64,000 nucleotides of DNA, from assembly GCF_000425805.1 (NCBI RefSeq), contig NZ_KE384455.1:1-64000 (forward strand), written 5' to 3'. Below, piece by piece: positions 25,898-36,126 of this stretch. A program made the translations under genes and the position numbers. Position 1 is the first letter of the stretch. The number at the start of each line of letters is the position of its first letter. This DNA comes from Pseudomonas vranovensis DSM 16006. Lineage in GTDB: Bacteria > Pseudomonadota > Gammaproteobacteria > Pseudomonadales > Pseudomonadaceae. A model generated the notes under the pieces. It worked only from the letters and a program-made list of their open reading frames with translations, ran no database searches and was not told the origin of the DNA.

Positions 25898-28800
25898 CTA
25901 AAGCCCCAGGAACAAGGCATCGGCGGAAGCCCTGTCGATCAGGCTGCGGTAGATCTGGATCACCACCTGGCTGTTCTGCTCGGCTTTCACTCGATACTGC
26001 CCACCATCAAATCGCTGTTCACGGGTTTTCAGGTGGGCTGCGGTAAAGTCACTGGCCGCCGTGTCCATGCTTGGGTAATGAAAGTGGGCATACCACAGGG
26101 GTTGCCCGGTTGTGTCGCTGATCACATATTCTTGCAGGTAGTCTTGAGGCCGGCCTGTGCGCCGTGCGCTCGGTTCACGTCCTTTGGGCCGGGTAATACT
26201 GATCTCACCCTGACGCTTGAGATAGACGAGGCGACCTACCGTCGGAGGTTGCGCCCTGGTGATCGAAATGCGCAATTCGCGCCCCAGGGCACGCATTGCC
26301 ACCGCCTTGTCACTCAAGGCCTTGGCTTCGATCGCTGCGTCATGTTCCTGGGTAGCGCGGTCGACCTCGTTCACCGCGGTCAGGGCCTCTTCGATATCGT
26401 TGGCCAGCGCCTCCAATGGCGTCGCCTGCTGCACCAGAATCTCCTCCATTTCTACACCGATCGTTGCCGTTCGGGCCTGGCTCCGGGCCTGCAGCATCTG
26501 CCGCTCTGCGCCGGCCAAAAGTTTGCCGACACGTTTGAGCAGGTTGCCCAGACTTGCGCGGGGTGCCGCAGTTTGCACGGGTGTGGCGGGAGCGACAGGC
26601 TGCCAGACACCCGCTTCGCTGGACTCCTGATAAACCGCCAATTCGCTGTTCTCGATCGGATCAAGCACGACCACTGAATCCGGATTGCTGCCCGTCCCCA
26701 CCCGCCGCTGACCAACCACCCCTCCTCGATTGCGCGTCTTGATCACTGCATGCCTGCTGTTCGCCCTTGGCTGGGCTGGCTCGCTTTCGCTGGATAACAC
26801 GCGAATATGCCTGGCCAACTCGCCTTCGGCTTCCAGCAACATCCTTTGAAGCGAATGCACATACGCCTCGACCAAAGGTTTGGCGGCTTCACTCCTCGGC
26901 CCCGCTTGATAGTTACGCGCCACCTCCAAGGCAACGGCAAAGTTGCGAACGCTGCCATCGAGCACCTCAACGCGTTCCTGGCTCGTAAACGAGGTATCGC
27001 CTTCAAGCGTGGCCTGCATCTGCAGTGCAATACGTGACGACTTCACCGTATCCAGCAACTGCCACACTTCGCCTTGGTCGGCCTCCAGAATCAACACACC
27101 TTGCAGGCTGATCTCGCTGGATTGCCATGACCTGTAGGAGTTTGCTCTCCCAAGTTGCTCATCGATTTCGGCGATATTCTGCGGCCCCGTTGGTAATAAG
27201 CCGCGCAATTGTCGACGTACCTCACGAATGGCTTCAAAGCTCGCCAAAGCCTCTTTGATGAGTGCCTTGGCGTGACGGGACGCCTGGACAAACCGTTCAC
27301 GCCTGCCCGCCACACCATTGCCCCCCGCCTGCTGCAGCGGCGGCTCTTGCACGCTTGGCAGTGTACGTGCCCGCGTGACGCTATCGATAAACTGTAAGCG
27401 CAACATACGAACCAGATGGATTTGAGCACTCGCCAGTTCGAACAGATTGCTGGCGCGAGCCCGGTTGAAGTTGGCCTGGCTCTTCAGCTGGTTCAATGCC
27501 TGAAAACTTTCGTCGGCCTTGATCAACTGCTGACAGTGGTGACGTATGTCGTCGACATACGCCCGCAGGTGCTGCTCGCCTGGATGTTTGTCGAAGCCGA
27601 ATTCCGCCTCGTTCCGAGCAAGCCGCGCAATTCGCGCCTCGCGTTCGATACTCAAACCAGCAAGCTCATGCTCCAATGCTGTCACCCGCTGCCGATTGGC
27701 TTCACGCATTTGCTCGATGCGCCGATTCAGCGGCATGCCACCCCGCAGGCGCAGCCCTAGGTCGAAGGCCCAGACGCCGGGCGTCTGCTGACGCAACCAG
27801 GGGCCCAACTGCCCTTGCCCGTCGACGATGCGTGTTCCATCTTCGGTGATCGCGACCTCATATACATTACTGTCGACGCTCGCCCACAGGTGATCGGCGT
27901 GCAGGTACAAACCCTGTCGCGGCCCGTGGGGCAGCGCCTCGCCCAATCGACCCAGGGTCAACTCAGCCTTGAACGGCTCCAGCGCCGTGCGCTGCGCACT
28001 GGTCAAGCCGGGCCTGGCCGACGACCAACTGAAATCCAGGCCCGCCAGTGACGCAGCGGAGGGCGAACTCGGCGCACGCTCGACAGCGTCATCGACAAGA
28101 CGCATGGGCACTAACGTCTCGTTGTTCTCCGGCGCACGAGACGGTGCTTTCAACAGCGGCGGCTCGTTCCTGAACGTGAACAGTATCGACGCGACATTGA
28201 ACAACAACACGGCCAGCCGCTCGCCGTCCTCCTGCGCCTCAGGTAACTGAAGTTCACTTTGCAGGCTGGCGAAAAACTGCAGCATCCAGGCGGAAACGGT
28301 CACAGGGCCATTGAAGAAGGGCAACAGGGTGTTGAACATCAGCCATCCCAATTCTTCATAAGCGATCCAGCGGTTCTCACTGTTGGATACCGACTGAGCC
28401 TCGGCCAGGGCAACCAACTCCCGCGCGCAAGAAAGGTACAGCTGTCCCAGCATATTTTCGCCCAGGGCCTCCTCGGCCAGGGTGGAAGGTGCAGAGACCT
28501 CGATGGGCGAGAATTCCGCACCTTGCGTGAATCGAACGATATGCGGTTGCTCGAATCCGCCTCTGGCATAAAGAGGCCGTGCATTTTCATCAAGGCGCGA
28601 CAACACGTCATCCTGCAATGCCCCGCCGTCGTACAACGCCTCGCAAAACCCTTGTTCCGTGGTGAACTCGAGCAGCGGCTGTGGATGCAGCGGACGGTAC
28701 AGCACACAGGGTCCGCCTTCGGACTTCCTGGCGTCGATCAAGTACGCATTCAGGGCGACATCCGCCTTGGCACCGGCGCGACGCCGGAACGCCAGCGGCC

Positions 28801-30478
28801 GCATCCGCGCCAACGCGACATGACCAGGCACAACGTCACAGATCGATTGCACCAGCTTGACGCCTCGAGAGGTAATGCCATCGGTCTTGCGCAGGTACTT
28901 CTCAAGTGCCAGCAGTGGCAGTTGCTCACGCACCTGATCAACGAACAACGTCTGGCGGGCAGCCCGCGCCGACGCATCATCGAGCAACTGCTGGCGTAGC
29001 AAGTCCGGATACGCTTTGCCAAGGTCCAGCCGGCTGACCAAGGTTTCAAGGTAGCCGCGCGTCAGCCAGTCGGGCACCGGGGCACCGTTGCGAGACTGCA
29101 CCGTCACCGATCCTGCCCGCAATGCCGAGCGGTTCTCCAGCGCGAGCTGTGCCAGGCTCAAGCGCACTACCGTGACCGAACCCACCGGGTACAGGTTGCC
29201 GCCGCTACCCGCTGCAGCAGCGTCCACCCGTTCGTTGACCACCTCAAAGTCCTCGAGATTCAACCTCGCCGATTGCGGGTGATCGGCCAGAACTGCCGCG
29301 CGCACTGCGTCTTTTGCGTAGTCGAGGATCCCAGGTATGTCGAACAGGAATGATCTGCCCGCACCGCGTCGCTGCGCCCTGGCCAGTCGCACCAGGCCGC
29401 TGGCATAGGCGTGACGATCGGCGATACTGGACTGCTGCAGCCACAGGGGCAGTTGACGCTGATACAGCAGGCGGGTCTGACGCTGATTGACCGCACAGAT
29501 ATCGATCAGCGACGTGGCCTCATCCAGATACTGCATCAGCAGGTCCGGCAAGTCGGGATCGGTGCCTCGAGTCGCCTGCGCGATGCGCTCAATCAACACC
29601 AACAATTGCTCGAACAGCATCGTCACCTGTGCCTGGAACATCGGCCCAGCGATCTTGTGCAGGGTCAATGTAACAGGAGCGCCGTGCCGACTCCCGCGCA
29701 GGGCGTTGACCAACGCCTCGCGCGATTCAAAACGGTGCAGCTTGCCCGCCAAGGTATAGACCAACTCCATAGTGCGCTGCTGCTCGGGCACTGCTCGTTC
29801 GATCAGCAGCGCACTGGTCCATTCCGGTTCCAGCGCCTGGGTCGTTGTTGCATCGGCGTTGAGCAGCCATACCGTGACATCGGCCATGTTGTCCAGCTGC
29901 GCACGCTGCGCCGCCTCCGGGAACGCAGCCACGGCGTTGGCCGTGACAGCCTCGAAGGCGCTGAGCGTACCTGCACTCAGTTCAAGATCGCAGTCCGTCA
30001 CGAACTGGTTGTGCAGGTAATTCACCAGCCATCCCCAAGGACTGTTTGGTCGATCCCCGCGATAGCTCCAGAACTCAGCGAGCACCCGCTTGTACTCATC
30101 GAGCAGGAATGGGCCGCACTCGTCGAGCAACGTCTGGACCTGGTACAGGTCGACGTCCGTGGCGCGCGGGGTTTGTGATGCGCGGTCCGTGCTGAGCAGA
30201 TCGACACCCGCGGTGAGGTTGAGACTGGATGCCTGACAGTAACGAACGATCAAGGCATCGGCCAGGCTGCCGAGGCGCCAGCCCTGCCCGGGCACCCTAC
30301 GGTACAGCGTCAGGGTAGAGGGCGCGGGACCCTTGATACCGCGCTCGCGCCATTGCTGCTCGATGATCTGCGCAGCAACGCTTCGCAGTGAGGGTCGCAG
30401 AGCGAAGTGCCGGGCAATCGGACCGCAGAGTTTGGCACTCAGGGCCATCTGCCCGAGGGGGGATGGGATCAGCGTCAT
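25898..30478 (-). CDS. Large DUF6543 (dermonecrotic-toxin-like) protein
   Basis: 1526 residues. The central region around 590-690 has the hallmark pattern of Pseudomonas DUF6543 proteins (GPCVLYRPLHPQPLLEF, then a GGF-x-x-PHI stretch). The N-terminal third is helical with no signal peptide. The C-terminal 500 residues hold long charged helices, probable coiled coils, and end in RSLIDRASADALFLGL. I see no leucine-rich repeats and no NEL ubiquitin-ligase cysteine motif. Family members are thought to be secreted effectors or toxins; the delivery route is unknown. The start at 30478 follows AGGAAG. No obvious immunity gene, T6SS gene or chaperone adjoins it. Confidence 0.8.
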   Translation of the reverse strand: MTLIPSPLGQMALSAKLCGPIARHFALRPSLRSVAAQIIEQQWRERGIKGPAPSTLTLYRRVPGQGWRLGSLADALIVRYCQASSLNLTAGVDLLSTDRASQTPRATDVDLYQVQTLLDECGPFLLDEYKRVLAEFWSYRGDRPNSPWGWLVNYLHNQFVTDCDLELSAGTLSAFEAVTANAVAAFPEAAQRAQLDNMADVTVWLLNADATTTQALEPEWTSALLIERAVPEQQRTMELVYTLAGKLHRFESREALVNALRGSRHGAPVTLTLHKIAGPMFQAQVTMLFEQLLVLIERIAQATRGTDPDLPDLLMQYLDEATSLIDICAVNQRQTRLLYQRQLPLWLQQSSIADRHAYASGLVRLARAQRRGAGRSFLFDIPGILDYAKDAVRAAVLADHPQSARLNLEDFEVVNERVDAAAAGSGGNLYPVGSVTVVRLSLAQLALENRSALRAGSVTVQSRNGAPVPDWLTRGYLETLVSRLDLGKAYPDLLRQQLLDDASARAARQTLFVDQVREQLPLLALEKYLRKTDGITSRGVKLVQSICDVVPGHVALARMRPLAFRRRAGAKADVALNAYLIDARKSEGGPCVLYRPLHPQPLLEFTTEQGFCEALYDGGALQDDVLSRLDENARPLYARGGFEQPHIVRFTQGAEFSPIEVSAPSTLAEEALGENMLGQLYLSCARELVALAEAQSVSNSENRWIAYEELGWLMFNTLLPFFNGPVTVSAWMLQFFASLQSELQLPEAQEDGERLAVLLFNVASILFTFRNEPPLLKAPSRAPENNETLVPMRLVDDAVERAPSSPSAASLAGLDFSWSSARPGLTSAQRTALEPFKAELTLGRLGEALPHGPRQGLYLHADHLWASVDSNVYEVAITEDGTRIVDGQGQLGPWLRQQTPGVWAFDLGLRLRGGMPLNRRIEQMREANRQRVTALEHELAGLSIEREARIARLARNEAEFGFDKHPGEQHLRAYVDDIRHHCQQLIKADESFQALNQLKSQANFNRARASNLFELASAQIHLVRMLRLQFIDSVTRARTLPSVQEPPLQQAGGNGVAGRRERFVQASRHAKALIKEALASFEAIREVRRQLRGLLPTGPQNIAEIDEQLGRANSYRSWQSSEISLQGVLILEADQGEVWQLLDTVKSSRIALQMQATLEGDTSFTSQERVEVLDGSVRNFAVALEVARNYQAGPRSEAAKPLVEAYVHSLQRMLLEAEGELARHIRVLSSESEPAQPRANSRHAVIKTRNRGGVVGQRRVGTGSNPDSVVVLDPIENSELAVYQESSEAGVWQPVAPATPVQTAAPRASLGNLLKRVGKLLAGAERQMLQARSQARTATIGVEMEEILVQQATPLEALANDIEEALTAVNEVDRATQEHDAAIEAKALSDKAVAMRALGRELRISITRAQPPTVGRLVYLKRQGEISITRPKGREPSARRTGRPQDYLQEYVISDTTGQPLWYAHFHYPSMDTAASDFTAAHLKTREQRFDGGQYRVKAEQNSQVVIQIYRSLIDRASADALFLGL

Positions 30479-30556
30479 GAGCGAGCTTCCTGTTGTTGAA
30501 AGGAAGCTGTATCTCAACGCTACCCACCCTCACCCGGGTGGTACATGATGCTACGC

Positions 30557-31330
30557 TCAGCGGTCCTTGAACTGCGCTTCGCGCTTGGCGATGAACGCGG
30601 CCATACCCTCTTTCTGGTCTTCGGTGGCGAAGGCAGCATGGAACACCCGGCGCTCGAAACGCACGCCTTCGGCGAGGTTGACCTCAAAGGCACGGTTGAC
30701 GCTTTCCTTGACCATCATGGTCATCGGGATCGACTTGCTGGCGATGGTCGCAGCTACCTTCAATGCCTCTTCCAGCAGCTCGGCCTGCGGCACCACGCGA
30801 GCCACCAGGCCAGCGCGCTCAGCCTCTTCGGCGCCCATCAGGCGACCGCTCAAGCACAGTTCCATGGCCTTGGCCTTGCCCACCGCACGGGTCAGGCGCT
30901 GGGTGCCGCCCATGCCCGGCAGCACGCCGAGGTTGATCTCGGGCTGGCCGAACTTGGCGTTGTCAGCCGCCAGGATGAAGTCGCACATCATGGCCAGTTC
31001 ACAGCCACCACCCAGAGCAAAACCGGACACGGCAGCGATGATCGGCTTGCGACGGTTGGCGATGCGGTCAGCATCGCTGAACAGGTCATCGACGTAGATC
31101 TGCGGGTAACGCAAGTCGGCCATTTCCTTGATGTCGGCGCCTGCGGCAAAGGCTTTGGCCGAACCTGTCAGCACCACGCAACCGATGTTCGGGTCGGCTT
31201 CGAGCTGGTCCAGCGCCTGGTTGATCTCGCCAACTATCTGCGCGTTGAGCGCATTGAGCGCCTGCGGGCGATTGAGGGTGATCAGGCCGACCTTGCCGTG
31301 GATGTCCAACAGAATGGTTTCAAAACTCAT
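30557..31330 (-). CDS. Enoyl-CoA hydratase
   Basis: 257 residues, complete crotonase fold. The oxyanion-hole segments AAGADIKEM (about residue 65) and GGGCELAMMCD (about 110) and the catalytic Glu of QPEINLGVLPGMGG (about 140) are present. It adds water to the double bond of an enoyl-CoA. The start at 31330 (MSFETILL) is the family start; it lies 14 bases after the acyl-CoA dehydrogenase stop. Last gene of the acyl-CoA operon. The set (dehydrogenase, hydratase, SDR dehydrogenase, thiolase, synthetase) can degrade a short or branched chain acid completely. Confidence 0.92.
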   Translation of the reverse strand: MSFETILLDIHGKVGLITLNRPQALNALNAQIVGEINQALDQLEADPNIGCVVLTGSAKAFAAGADIKEMADLRYPQIYVDDLFSDADRIANRRKPIIAAVSGFALGGGCELAMMCDFILAADNAKFGQPEINLGVLPGMGGTQRLTRAVGKAKAMELCLSGRLMGAEEAERAGLVARVVPQAELLEEALKVAATIASKSIPMTMMVKESVNRAFEVNLAEGVRFERRVFHAAFATEDQKEGMAAFIAKREAQFKDR

Positions 31331-31344
31331 GCAAGCTGCTCCGT

Positions 31345-32472
31345 TCAAAGATTGCGCGCAATGACCATGCGCTGAATATCGCTGGTGCCTTCGTAGATCT
31401 GGCAGACCCGCACATCGCGGTAAATGCGCTCCAGCGGAAAGTCACTCAGATAGCCATAACCGCCCAGGGTCTGCAAGGCATCCGAACAGACCTTTTCGGC
31501 CATTTCCGAGGCAAAAAGCTTGGCCATCGACGCTTCGACCAATGCCGGACGCCCGGCATCACGCAGCGCAGCGGCGTGCTGGACCATCTGCCGGGCCACC
31601 GCCACACGGGTGGCCATGTCGGCCAGGCGGAAGGCCACCGCCTGGTGTTCGATCAGCGGCTTGCCGAAGCTCTGGCGCTCGCGGGCATAGTCGCGGGCCA
31701 CTTCAAAGGCGGCCCGGGCCATGCCCACCGATTGCGATGCAATACCGATGCGCCCCCCTTCAAGGTTTGCCAAAGCGATCTTGTAGCCTTCGCCCTCCTC
31801 GCCGAGGCGGTTGGCCACCGGCACACGTACATCGTCAAAAACGATCTGGCAGGTGTCGGAGGCGTGCTGGCCGAGCTTGTCTTCAACCCGTGCCACCTGG
31901 TAACCCGGTGAATCGGTCGGCACGATGAAGGCACTGATGCCGCGCTTGCCGGCGGCCGGGTCAGTGACGGCAAACACGATCACCACCCCGGCGTTCTGCC
32001 CCGAGGTGATGAACTGCTTGCAACCATTGAGCACATAGTGATCGCCGTCGAGGCGGGCACGCGTCTTCAGGCTGCTGGCATCGGAGCCGGCCTGGGGTTC
32101 GGTCAGCGCGAAGGCACCGAGCATCTGGCCGCTGGCCAGTGGCACGAGGAACTGCTGTTTTTGCGCGTCGCTGCCAAACTTGAGGATCGGCACGCAGCCC
32201 ACCGAGTTGTGGACGCTCATGATGGTCGAGCAGGCGCCATCGCCGGCGGCGATTTCTTCCAGGGCCATGGCATAGGCCACGTAGCCCGTGTCACTGCCGC
32301 CCCACTGCTCCGGCACCAGCATGCCGAACAGGCCCAGTTCGGCCATTTCCCCGATCGCTTCCTTGGGGAAGCGGTGCTCACGGTCCCACTGCTCGGCGAA
32401 AGGGCGCAGGCGCTCCTGGGCGAACTGGCGGACGGCGTCGCTGATTTGCTGTTGTTCGTCGTTAACTAGCAT
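31345..32472 (-). CDS. Acyl-CoA dehydrogenase, short/branched-chain type
   Basis: 375 residues. FAD-binding signature segments (FALTEPQAGSDASSL and the QSFGKPLIEHQAV region) and the C-terminal QTLGGYGYLSDFPLERIYRD are typical. The catalytic base is the Glu in IYEGTSDIQRMVIAR near residue 360, the position used by short-chain and 2-methyl-branched-chain enzymes. It oxidises a saturated acyl-CoA to the 2-enoyl-CoA with electrons passed to ETF. Eight bases separate it from the thiolase gene, consistent with one transcript. Confidence 0.92.
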   Translation of the reverse strand: MLVNDEQQQISDAVRQFAQERLRPFAEQWDREHRFPKEAIGEMAELGLFGMLVPEQWGGSDTGYVAYAMALEEIAAGDGACSTIMSVHNSVGCVPILKFGSDAQKQQFLVPLASGQMLGAFALTEPQAGSDASSLKTRARLDGDHYVLNGCKQFITSGQNAGVVIVFAVTDPAAGKRGISAFIVPTDSPGYQVARVEDKLGQHASDTCQIVFDDVRVPVANRLGEEGEGYKIALANLEGGRIGIASQSVGMARAAFEVARDYARERQSFGKPLIEHQAVAFRLADMATRVAVARQMVQHAAALRDAGRPALVEASMAKLFASEMAEKVCSDALQTLGGYGYLSDFPLERIYRDVRVCQIYEGTSDIQRMVIARNL

Positions 32473-32480
32473 GGTGCACC

Positions 32481-33674
32481 TCAATACAGACACTCGACCG
32501 CCATGGCCGTCGCTTCACCGCCGCCTATGCAGATGGCGGCCACGCCACGGCGCAGGCCTTTCTGGCGCAAGGCAGCCAGCAGGGTGACGAGAATTCGTGC
32601 GCCCGAGGCGCCGATCGGATGGCCCAGGGCACACGCGCCGCCATGCACGTTGACCTTGTCGTGGGGCAGGTCCAGGTGCTTCATGGCCGCCAGGGTGACC
32701 ACGGCAAAGGCTTCGTTGATCTCGAACAGATCGACCTCGGCCAGGTTCCAGCCGGTGCGTTTGATCAGCTTGTCGATAGCGCCGATCGGTGCGGTGGGAA
32801 ATAGCGCCGGGGTGGCGGCGAACGCGGCGTGGCCGTGGATTACAGCCAGTGGCTTGAGCCCCTGTTTTTCGGCCTGCGAGCGGCGCATCAGCACCAGTGC
32901 CGCGGCACCGTCGGAGATAGAACTGGCGTTGGCCGCCGTGACCGTACCGCCATCACGGAAGGCGGGCTTGAGCTGAGGAATCTTGTCCAGGCGAGCCTTG
33001 GGCGGCTGCTCGTCGTCGCTGATCAGGCGCTGTTCCTTGCCCACGGTCACTTCGACCGGAACGATCTCGCTGGCAAAGCTGCCATCCTTGATTGCCTGTT
33101 GCGCACGGGTCAGCGAGGCGATGGCGAAATCATCCTGCTGCTGGCGGGTGAAGCCATTGTGCTCGGCGCAGTCCTCGGCAAAAGTGCCCATCAGGCGACC
33201 CTTGTCGTAGGCATCTTCCAGGCCGTCGAAAAACATGTGGTCGATGATCTTGCCGTGGCCCATGCGGTAGCCGCTACGGGCCTTGTCAAGCAGATACGGT
33301 GCGTTGGACATGCTTTCCATGCCGCCGGCCACTACCACATCGGCGCTGCCGGCCAGCAGCAGGTCATGGGCCATGATGGCCGCCTGCATACCCGAGCCGC
33401 ACATCTTGTTCAAGGTGGTGCAGGTGGTGCCCTTGTTCAGGCCTGCGCCCAGGGCAGCCTGGCGCGCAGGCGCCTGGCCAAGGCCTGCGGCCAGAACGCA
33501 GCCGAACAGTACCTGTTCGACGCTGTCAGGGGTTACGCCAGCACGCTCGACGGCAGCGCGAATGGCCACGGCGCCCAATTGCGGCGCGGTGAGGCTTTTC
33601 AGGTCGCCCTGCAGTCCCCCCATTGGGGTGCGCACGGCGCTGACGATGACGATCGGATCGTTGGCAAGGGTCAT
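32481..33674 (-). CDS. Acetyl-CoA acetyltransferase (thiolase II family)
   Basis: 397 residues with all three catalytic residues: Cys in LNKMCGSGMQA (near 90), His in HGGACALGHPIGASG (near 355) and Cys in AICIGGGEATAM (near 385). It cleaves 3-ketoacyl-CoA with CoA, here probably acetoacetyl-CoA or 2-methylacetoacetyl-CoA. The start at 33674 (MTLANDP) follows an AGGAGGACTGAAATC leader, an excellent ribosome site. P. putida has a similar gene called fadAx in the same order, from memory. Confidence 0.92.
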   Translation of the reverse strand: MTLANDPIVIVSAVRTPMGGLQGDLKSLTAPQLGAVAIRAAVERAGVTPDSVEQVLFGCVLAAGLGQAPARQAALGAGLNKGTTCTTLNKMCGSGMQAAIMAHDLLLAGSADVVVAGGMESMSNAPYLLDKARSGYRMGHGKIIDHMFFDGLEDAYDKGRLMGTFAEDCAEHNGFTRQQQDDFAIASLTRAQQAIKDGSFASEIVPVEVTVGKEQRLISDDEQPPKARLDKIPQLKPAFRDGGTVTAANASSISDGAAALVLMRRSQAEKQGLKPLAVIHGHAAFAATPALFPTAPIGAIDKLIKRTGWNLAEVDLFEINEAFAVVTLAAMKHLDLPHDKVNVHGGACALGHPIGASGARILVTLLAALRQKGLRRGVAAICIGGGEATAMAVECLY

Positions 33675-33693
33675 GATTTCAGTCCTCCTGCAG

Positions 33694-34461
33694 TTATTTG
33701 GCGGCCATGCGCAAGGCACCGTCGAGACGGATCACCTCGCCATTGAGCATGCTGTTTTCGATGATATGACGGGCCAGTGCCGCATATTCCTGCGGGCGGC
33801 CCAGGCGTGGCGGGAACGGCACGCCAGCGGCCAGTGAATCGCGCACTTCCTGGGTCATGCCGGCCATCATCGGGGTTTCAAAAATCCCGGGGGCGATGGT
33901 CATGACGCGGATGCCGAAGCGTGCCAGTTCGCGTGCTGCGGGCAGGGTCAGGCTGGCAATCGCACCCTTGGACGCGGCATAGGCGGCCTGGCCGATCTGG
34001 CCGTCGTAGGCGGCGATCGAAGCGGTATTGATGATCACCCCGCGCTCACCTTCGCTGCTGGCCTCCCCTTCTGCCATGGCCGCGGCGGCCAGGCGCAACA
34101 GGTTGAAGCTGCCGATCAGGTTGACGTTGATCACCCGGCTGAAGCTTTCCAGGCCATGGGGACCATTCTTGCCCAGCACCTTCTCGGCGCCGACGATGCC
34201 GGCGCAGTTGATCAGGCCGTGCAGGCTGCCGAATGCAGTCACTGCGGCATCGACAGCAGCCTTGGCAGCAGCCTCCTGGCTGATATCGGCGACTGCAAAG
34301 CGGGCGTTCGGCCCCAGTTCCTGAGCCTTGGCGGCAACGGCTTCGGCGTTGAGGTCGACCAGCATCACCTGGGCGCCGGCCTCGATAAGCATCTGCGCGG
34401 TAGCAGCGCCCAGGCCCGAGGCCGCGCCGCTGACAATGAAGTTCTTGTTGGCGATCTGCAT
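33694..34461 (-). CDS. SDR-family 3-hydroxyacyl-CoA dehydrogenase (HSD10-like)
   Basis: 255 residues. NAD-binding GAASGLGAATAQ at residues 9-20, an NAG-equivalent (NCAGIVG) near 85 and catalytic Ser-Tyr-Lys with YAASKGA near 165. The C-terminal VMTIAPGIFETPMMAGM and PPRLGRPQEYA sequences match type II 3-hydroxyacyl-CoA dehydrogenases, which act on 3-hydroxy-2-methylbutyryl-CoA and short straight-chain substrates. This makes isoleucine-derived or 2-methyl-branched acids a good candidate for the operon. Twelve bases separate it from the synthetase gene. Confidence 0.92.
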   Translation of the reverse strand: MQIANKNFIVSGAASGLGAATAQMLIEAGAQVMLVDLNAEAVAAKAQELGPNARFAVADISQEAAAKAAVDAAVTAFGSLHGLINCAGIVGAEKVLGKNGPHGLESFSRVINVNLIGSFNLLRLAAAAMAEGEASSEGERGVIINTASIAAYDGQIGQAAYAASKGAIASLTLPAARELARFGIRVMTIAPGIFETPMMAGMTQEVRDSLAAGVPFPPRLGRPQEYAALARHIIENSMLNGEVIRLDGALRMAAK

Positions 34462-34473
34462 GATGTTCGTTCC

Positions 34474-36126
34474 TCAGGCGCTGGCGGTCTGGGCCAGCGC
34501 AGCTTGTTGTTTGGCGATTTCCTGGTTGCGCAGGATAAAGCGCTGCAGCTTGCCGCTCGGGGTCTTGGGCAGCTCGCTGACGAATTCGATCTCCCGTGGG
34601 TAGGCATGGGCATAGAGGCGTTGGCGCACGTGCTGTTTCAGCGCTTCGGCCAGCGCTTCGCTAGGCTTCTGGCCGCTGCCCAACACGACGAACGCCTTGA
34701 TCAGCTCGGTACGCTCAGGGTCTGGTTTACCCACCACCGCCGCCTCGATCACCGCTGGGTGCTCGATCAGCGCACTCTCGACATCGAAAGGCCCAACCCG
34801 GTACCCGGAGGTGGTGATCACATCGTCACTGCGACCGACAAAGCTGATACTGCCATCGGTGTTGAGCTCGACGGTGTCGCCGCTCAGGTAGTACTTGCCG
34901 ACGAAAGACTTGGTCGGCAGGCCGTGATAACCCCCGAACCAGCACAGCGGCGACTGCTCGCGGTCGACCGCCAGAATGCCCGGCTGCGCCGCGGGCAGTT
35001 CGTTGTGTTGCTCATCGAGCACGACGATTCGGTGCCCGGGGATGGCAAAGCCGGCCGACCCCAGGTGTACCGGATGCGCCAGGCCATGGTGGTTGCACAG
35101 CACCATGCCCAGTTCAGTCTGGCCGTAATGGTCGTGGATGGTCACGCCAAGCTCATCGGCGAACCAGCGGATCACTTCCGGGTTCAGCGGTTCGCCGGCG
35201 CTGCTGACCACCCGCAGGCGGCCCTTGATGGGCGCGCTGAACTCGCCGCCGGCGGCAATCAGCAAGCGGTAGGCGGTAGGCGATCCGGCCAGGTTGGTGA
35301 TGGCGTATTTGTTGATGACTCGGCAGGTGCTATCGACGCTGAACGGGCCATCGAAAAAGGTCGTGGAATGCCCCAGCGCCAGCGGGCCGGTTACCGCGTA
35401 ATAAAGACCGTAGGCCCAACCCGGATCGGCCAGGTTCCAGAAGTTGTCTTCGGGGCGTAGGTCGATGGCATCGCGCATGTAGCCCTGGAAGGCGACAATG
35501 GCGCGCAACGGTACTTCCAGCGGCTTGGCCGGGCCCGTGGTGCCTGAAGTGAACATCAGCAGGAACGGTGCATCGCACCCCAGCAGCACAGGCTCGCAGT
35601 GATTGCTGGCGGCATTGAGTTCGGTATGGAAATCCAGGTCGCTGGCGCCGGCCTGGGCACCGACGCAGATGATCGTCGGACAGCCATGCACGTCATCTAG
35701 CTTACTGCGGTTGAGCGGCTCGGTGACCACCACTCTGGCCCCGGACTGCTCCAGGCGGTGCTCGATAGCCTTGGGCCCGAAGGCGGTGAACAGGGGTTGA
35801 TAGACCGCACCCAGGCGCCAGGTGGCGAGCACGGTTACCAGCAGCTCGACAGTACGCGGCATCAAGCCTGCAACCCGATCGCCAGCGCCAACGCCTTGCG
35901 CCTTGAGCACATTGGCCAGGCGCGCGGCGGCCTCCTGCAATTGCTCGAAACTGTACTGCGCGCTGTCGCCCTCGCGGTTTTCACAGTTGAGCGCTATGCG
36001 GTGGTCGCCGACATGCCGGTCACAGCACTCGACACAGGCATTGAGTGCTTCCAGGCTGCCCTGCAGTACAGCTGCAGCGGTCTGCTGATAGTTGAAACCC
36101 TTCGCTGCGCCGCGGTAATCACGCAT
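34474..36126 (-). CDS. Acyl-CoA synthetase, AMP-binding
   Basis: 550 residues, an acetyl/propionyl-type ANL adenylating enzyme. ATP-binding P-loop LMFTSGTTGPAKP near residue 190, the YGQTELGM motif near 345, and the hinge and catalytic-Lys end PKTPSGKLQRFILR near 525 are present. It activates a free carboxylic acid to its CoA ester, the first step of the pathway encoded by the four following genes. The ATG at 36126 (MRDYRGAAKGF) is preceded by GGAGTCTGGCG. It is the first gene of the operon, 90 bases from the AraC-type regulator on the same strand. Confidence 0.92.
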   Translation of the reverse strand: MRDYRGAAKGFNYQQTAAAVLQGSLEALNACVECCDRHVGDHRIALNCENREGDSAQYSFEQLQEAAARLANVLKAQGVGAGDRVAGLMPRTVELLVTVLATWRLGAVYQPLFTAFGPKAIEHRLEQSGARVVVTEPLNRSKLDDVHGCPTIICVGAQAGASDLDFHTELNAASNHCEPVLLGCDAPFLLMFTSGTTGPAKPLEVPLRAIVAFQGYMRDAIDLRPEDNFWNLADPGWAYGLYYAVTGPLALGHSTTFFDGPFSVDSTCRVINKYAITNLAGSPTAYRLLIAAGGEFSAPIKGRLRVVSSAGEPLNPEVIRWFADELGVTIHDHYGQTELGMVLCNHHGLAHPVHLGSAGFAIPGHRIVVLDEQHNELPAAQPGILAVDREQSPLCWFGGYHGLPTKSFVGKYYLSGDTVELNTDGSISFVGRSDDVITTSGYRVGPFDVESALIEHPAVIEAAVVGKPDPERTELIKAFVVLGSGQKPSEALAEALKQHVRQRLYAHAYPREIEFVSELPKTPSGKLQRFILRNQEIAKQQAALAQTASA

